Below the pieces are notes generated by a model. That model saw only the letters and a list, made by a program, of their open reading frames with translations, was not told where the DNA came from and ran no database searches. A program made the translations under genes and the position numbers. 6,112 bases of DNA. It comes from Geopsychrobacter sp. (lineage in GTDB: Bacteria > Desulfobacterota > Desulfuromonadia > Desulfuromonadales > Geopsychrobacteraceae). Of the stretch, positions 5,243-6,112 are shown piece after piece; position 1 is the first letter of the stretch; each line of letters starts with the position of its first letter. The stretch is taken from NCBI GenBank assembly GCA_030620915.1, contig JAUXIR010000103.1:1-6112 (forward strand), given 5' to 3'.

Positions 5243-5334
5243 GGGGTGTACGAACTATTCGAAGAATCTGTATCTGTTTCGATAGGCGACCTCCTTTGCA
5301 TGAGTAAATAATATGTTCAGGAGTACTACACCCC
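5243..5334. repeat. 92-nt unit closed by perfect 8-bp inverted repeat, possible structured RNA or mobile remnant
   Basis: GGGGTGTA (5243-5250) and TACACCCC (5327-5334) are exact reverse complements. Between them, in order, are three possible hairpins: ATTC/GAAT (5257-5260 with 5264-5267), TATC/GATA (5271-5274 with 5281-5284) and CTCCT/AGGAG (5291-5295 with 5319-5323). Together they would make a closed multi-branch junction on either strand. The plus strand contains ACCTCCTTT (5289-5297), identical to the 16S rRNA anti-Shine-Dalgarno end; the minus strand therefore reads AAAGGAGGT, with no start codon at usable distance. No known riboswitch or tRNA consensus is recognised. No clear plus-strand promoter precedes it. 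A TATGAT on the minus strand (5336-5341) is a lone -10 candidate. Confidence 0.4.
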
Positions 5335-5382
5335 AATCATACTCCATCGACGCCGGGAACGCAGCGGGATCGGTGAATTTTA

Positions 5383-5452
5383 ATGTTAGAAAAGGGGAGG
5401 GGAGCGCAGAATCTGCGGCATATGCTATCTTGAATCAAGGGTGATCTAACAT
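5383..5452. repeat. Inverted pair of TCTAACAT, third copy at 5140-5147
   Basis: ATGTTAGA (5383-5390) is the exact reverse complement of TCTAACAT (5445-5452), 54 nt apart. A further direct copy lies at 5140-5147; the two direct copies share nine bases, ATCTAACAT. The last copy ends just before the ribosome site of the propeller gene. The pair could be a regulator site with two half-positions or the base of a leader stem. Three copies of an 8-mer within 313 bp is more than expected by chance. Confidence 0.4.
5405..5431 (+). promoter_or_regulatory. Palindromes and -10-like box upstream of propeller gene
   Basis: CGCAGA-A-TCTGCG (5405-5417) is a perfect odd palindrome, directly followed by the palindrome GCATATGC (5418-5425). 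An extended -10-like TGCTATCTT (TG at 5423-5424, hexamer 5426-5431) overlaps the end of the latter. No -35 is seen at 17-nt spacing. If used, transcription would start near 5438 with a leader of about 30 nt, and the palindromes would lie in the -15 to -33 zone, where an activator or repressor could act. Confidence 0.35.
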
Positions 5453-5466
5453 CGGAAGGGTAACTC

Positions 5467-6112
5467 ATGCTCCCAGTTACTTTGCGTGCTCTGGGCTTAA
5501 TCCTTTTGCTGGCTGGCCTTGGGTCCGCCTTGCTGCTGCGGGCCCTGCCTCCGGCCAGCCCTCTATACTGGTTTATCCCCGCTGGACTCCTGTTCAGCTG
5601 TGGCATTCTCAGCCTCTACTGCCGGAGCAGGCGCGGACTGCTTGGCGTGTTTGCCGTTACCGGGCTGGCCGTTCTGCTCCTTAAACTACCGCTCTGGCCG
5701 ACTGCAACGAATGGCGCGACAGATTCTGGAGCCAGTCAGAATCAGGCATTACAAACCGTCAAACTTCAGGTTCCCGAAATGTTCCGTCACGGGGCGTTGG
5801 ACGTCCCGCGCGAGCTACAGTTATTTGAAGGGCTGCAGATTTCGGTCTTTGCCGCCGGCCTGGATAGCCCGCGCATGCTTGCCTTCAGCCCGGCCGGGGA
5901 TCTTTATGTTTCATTGCCAGGCGCAGGACAGGTTGCCGTGCTGGCCGATGCTGATCGCAATGGCGTGGCCGATGGAATTGGCATCTTCGCCGCTGATCTT
6001 GACCGTCCTCACGGACTGGCTTTTAGCGCAAAGGATCTGCTGGTCGCCGAAAACGGTCGGCTGCTTAAACTGTCGGATCAAGACGCTGACCTGAAGGCTG
6101 ACAGGGTTGAGA
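5467..6112 (+). CDS. Membrane-anchored sorbosone/glucose dehydrogenase-type beta-propeller, 3' end outside window
   Basis: The first 215 residues are present; the rest lies beyond 6112. Three hydrophobic segments come first: about residues 8-27, 33-52 and 57-73. The only strongly basic loop (RSRR, 53-56) lies between the second and third, so by the positive-inside rule the C-terminal part is periplasmic. A linker rich in Ala, Thr, Gln and Ser (79-100) leads to the propeller, starting near LFEGLQISVFAAGLDSPRM (119-137). The propeller shows the family's blade pattern: SPAGDLYVS, a calcium-loop-like DADRNGVADG (161-170) and DRPHGLAF (179-186) with H182, then LLVAEN. This resembles bacterial PQQ-dependent sugar (L-sorbosone) dehydrogenase-like proteins; cofactor and substrate are not proven, and many relatives are uncharacterised. 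Start supported by GGAAGGG (5454-5460), six nucleotides upstream. The three-helix anchor is unusual beside relatives that have only a signal peptide. Confidence 0.87.
   Translation, partial: MLPVTLRALGLILLLAGLGSALLLRALPPASPLYWFIPAGLLFSCGILSLYCRSRRGLLGVFAVTGLAVLLLKLPLWPTATNGATDSGASQNQALQTVKLQVPEMFRHGALDVPRELQLFEGLQISVFAAGLDSPRMLAFSPAGDLYVSLPGAGQVAVLADADRNGVADGIGIFAADLDRPHGLAFSAKDLLVAENGRLLKLSDQDADLKADRVE

Noticed and set aside
5243..5334. tRNA, including the long-acceptor selenocysteine type, suggested by the 8-bp closing stem
   Set aside because: Neither strand has a T-loop (GGTTCGA) signature or a proper anticodon arm.
5181..5466. Known riboswitch (cyclic di-GMP, cobalamin, TPP, SAM, fluoride) ahead of the propeller gene
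   Set aside because: No conserved core of these classes was recognised by eye; only unspecific hairpins are seen.
1..6112. CRISPR array, insertion sequence, prophage or defence island
   Set aside because: There are no regularly spaced repeats, transposase, integrase, phage or nuclease genes; the coding content is ordinary chromosomal.

Overview
The window looks like ordinary chromosome from a Gram-negative, respiratory, anaerobe-type bacterium, most likely a Desulfuromonadales/Geobacter-like deltaproteobacterium. This placement is an inference. It rests on the mix of a secreted M1 peptidase with the variant active-site loop I associate with that group, a small exported c-type cytochrome, a Dps-like ferritin, a stand-alone CBS-pair protein, an orphan flagellar-rod-like protein and a membrane-anchored sorbosone-dehydrogenase-type propeller. 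No mobile-element gene, CRISPR array, rRNA or tRNA was found.

Layout. Positions 1-1526 (minus) hold a secreted zinc M1-family peptidase, cut by the left window edge. A 272-bp divergent spacer with an extended -10 candidate leads into a c'-like monohaem cytochrome (1799-2317, plus). A phosphoribosyltransferase (2389-3078, plus) follows 71 bp later with no terminator between them, so the two are probably co-transcribed. Converging on it with an 11-bp gap is a DPSL/thioferritin-type diiron ferritin (3090-3593, minus). The 366-bp spacer 3594-3959 contains a dyad in the ferritin promoter zone, a long imperfect hairpin plus a GGGTC/GACCC palindrome that resembles a dispersed repeat, and a 12-bp-stem bidirectional terminator. 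That terminator ends the CBS-pair gene (3960-4403, minus).

The 321-bp divergent spacer 4404-4724 carries several dyads and a clear sigma70-type promoter for a 114-aa flagellar-rod-like protein (4725-5069, plus), which is closed by its own strong terminator (5152-5179). A 397-bp gene-free stretch (5070-5466) is rich in inverted repeats: a 92-nt unit closed by an 8-bp perfect repeat and containing a copy of the 16S anti-Shine-Dalgarno sequence, and three copies of TCTAACAT. It leads into a propeller protein with three N-terminal membrane segments (from 5467, plus), cut by the right edge.

How the genes work together. Most are single-gene units with their own signals, so there is little evidence for one pathway. 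A loose theme is the cell envelope and redox or oxidative stress: periplasmic cytochrome, peroxide-consuming ferritin, periplasmic propeller oxidoreductase and nucleotide-sensing CBS pair. I do not see a convincing new multi-gene system. The most unusual unexplained material is the structured non-coding DNA at 5181-5466 and 3734-3802, and the orphan flagellar-like gene.
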